Positions 14,248 through 15,142 of a stretch of DNA of 15,142 nucleotides are shown here, one piece after another; positions within the stretch are counted from its first letter, which is position 1; the number at the start of each line of letters is the position of its first letter. This DNA is from Veillonella sp. (lineage in GTDB: Bacteria > Bacillota > Negativicutes > Veillonellales > Veillonellaceae), in NCBI RefSeq assembly GCF_015058545.1, contig NZ_SVCB01000013.1:1-15142 (forward strand), in the 5' to 3' direction. The notes beneath the pieces were generated by a model, which saw only the letters and a list, made by a program, of their open reading frames with translations, was not told where the DNA came from and did no database searches. Both the position numbers and the translations under genes were made by a program.

Positions 14248-14958
14248 TTAACCTCCTATATGCCATGCGAGCGGCGTATTCTTATGGCTTTTCAAAAATC
14301 CTTGGCTATCGCCGTTATAACAAACGTGACGGTCGATACAAATTACCTGGTCAGCTTCCTTACAGGCGTCCTCAATATCATGGGTAACCATAATAATCGT
14401 CATACCCTTATCACATAAACTACGCAACAATTGGAAAATATGAGCACTCACTTGAAAGTCGATGCCGCTGGTAGGTTCATCCAAAAGCAAGTATTTCGGA
14501 TTTCGCGCCAAGGCCTGAGCAATCATGACGCGTTGCTGCTGGCCACCACTCAAATCACCGATGCGACGATGGGTAAATTCAGCCATTCCCACTTGAGCCA
14601 AGGCTTCATGAGCTTTGGCTTTCCGCTCTGCACGGCCCATACCGCGAATACGCAGACCCAACTCCACAATTTCACCGCAAGTAGCAGGAAACTGAGCGGC
14701 ATTTTTGTTATAAATCTGCGGCACCAAATGAAGAAGACCTTTTTGTTGGGCCTCGCTTACGGAATACCCGTCTATCGTAATTTGACCGGTTGCCGGTTTT
14801 AAAAGCCCCGCAATGAGGCGTAAAAAGGTTGTCTTCCCCGCCCCGTTAGGACCTACGATAACCGTAAAATCCCCTTCCGGAATCGTCAGGGACACTTCAC
14901 TGATTATAGTGTCCTGCTCATAATTAAACTGTACCTTATCTACAGTAATTTCTCCCAT
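14248..14958 (-). CDS. Metal ABC transporter ATP-binding protein, ZnuC/AdcC-like
   Basis: A 236-residue cytoplasmic ATPase of a metal importer. Walker A GPNGAGKTT (about 36-44), Q-loop at VPQIYNKN, signature LSGGQQQRVMIAQALA, Walker B YLLLDEPTSG, D-loop region and H-switch MVTHD are all intact. I start at ATG 14956-14958, which has GTGAGG 8 bases upstream; a TTG two codons earlier (14964) is too close to that ribosome binding site. It is directly coupled to the permease gene. A terminator lies upstream (14982-15008), so the pair probably has its own promoter or relies on read-through. I could not identify a convincing promoter. Confidence 0.94.
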   Translation of the reverse strand: MGEITVDKVQFNYEQDTIISEVSLTIPEGDFTVIVGPNGAGKTTFLRLIAGLLKPATGQITIDGYSVSEAQQKGLLHLVPQIYNKNAAQFPATCGEIVELGLRIRGMGRAERKAKAHEALAQVGMAEFTHRRIGDLSGGQQQRVMIAQALARNPKYLLLDEPTSGIDFQVSAHIFQLLRSLCDKGMTIIMVTHDIEDACKEADQVICIDRHVCYNGDSQGFLKSHKNTPLAWHIGG

Positions 14959-14981
14959 CCGCAAAACCTCACTTTATAGGC

Positions 14982-15008
14982 TAAAAGAGGAGGCATGGGC
15001 CTCCTCTT
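14982..15008 (-). terminator. Rho-independent terminator upstream of the ABC transporter genes
   Basis: AAGAGGAGG and CCTCCTCTT form a perfect 9-bp stem around a six-base loop; on the minus strand it runs into TTTTAG. It lies about 60 bases after the stop of the partial gene at the right edge and would end that transcript. Confidence 0.75.
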
Positions 15009-15069
15009 CAAAATATCTTAACTTACATAACGCAATATTTCGCACTCACATAATGTATAAGTTGATTAT

Positions 15070-15142
15070 TTACATTACGCGCTTAGCTCCGATGTAGCGT
15101 TCGCCCCAATAGCTGTCATTAACACTGGCTATAGCTACGCCG
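15070..15142 (-). CDS. 3' tip of an unidentified gene
   Basis: An open frame enters from the right edge and ends at TAA 15070-15072. The visible C-terminal 23 residues read VNDSYWGERYIGAKRVM at the end. This is too little to name a family. A terminator follows in the same direction, which supports it as a real gene end. I do not see the C-terminus of a typical ZnuA-like metal-binding protein here. Confidence 0.5.
   Translation of the reverse strand, partial: GVAIASVNDSYWGERYIGAKRVM

Noticed and set aside
14959..14964. TTG start two codons upstream for the ABC transporter ATPase
   Set aside because: Only two bases separate it from the GAGG ribosome binding site, whereas the ATG at 14958 has proper spacing.

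Overview
The window looks like a stretch of chromosome from a low-to-medium GC Firmicute of the class Negativicutes, most likely Veillonella or a close relative. I base this on the gene order alaS - ireB - ruvX - DUF1292 - mltG - trmR - trhP, which matches the Bacillus subtilis yrz/yrr block, on a small DUF4911-like protein of the kind I associate with Negativicutes, on a T-box leader in front of thrS, and on strong AGGAGG ribosome binding sites. The genus is inferred, not proven. Every gene I accept is on the minus strand, so transcription runs from high to low coordinates.

Reading in the direction of transcription: the 3' tip of an unidentified gene (15070-15142) ends at a terminator. It is followed by a metal-type ABC transporter pair (ATPase 14248-14958, permease 13440-14246). 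Next, from its own sigma-A-like promoter, comes alaS (10750-13359), then ireB, ruvX and a DUF1292 gene, a tightly spaced housekeeping operon. A perfect 10-bp hairpin separates these from mltG, trmR (tRNA wobble 5-hydroxyuridine methyltransferase), trhP (tRNA U34 hydroxylase, peptidase U32 family) and a DUF4911-like gene, which ends in a clear terminator. trmR and trhP catalyse consecutive steps of one wobble-uridine modification. Then comes thrS (4087-5997) behind a textbook T-box riboswitch whose specifier can be read as the threonine codon ACC.

The left part (about 640-4000) differs in character. It is visibly more AT-rich, holds no recognisable housekeeping gene, and carries small or unknown membrane-protein genes: a 32-residue small ORF with its own promoter and a terminator candidate; a small gene apparently broken by two one-base losses in homopolymer runs and one stop; a 180-residue protein with four membrane segments; a protein with two tandem DUF805-type domains; a possible 41-residue coupled ORF; a soluble 208-residue unknown; and a 56-residue single-span membrane peptide. 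I read this as an accessory, partly decaying island between thrS and an amino-acid permease gene (CycA-like, cut by the left edge). No tRNA, rRNA, CRISPR array or transposase was recognised. The stretch most worth a second look is 3365-3990.
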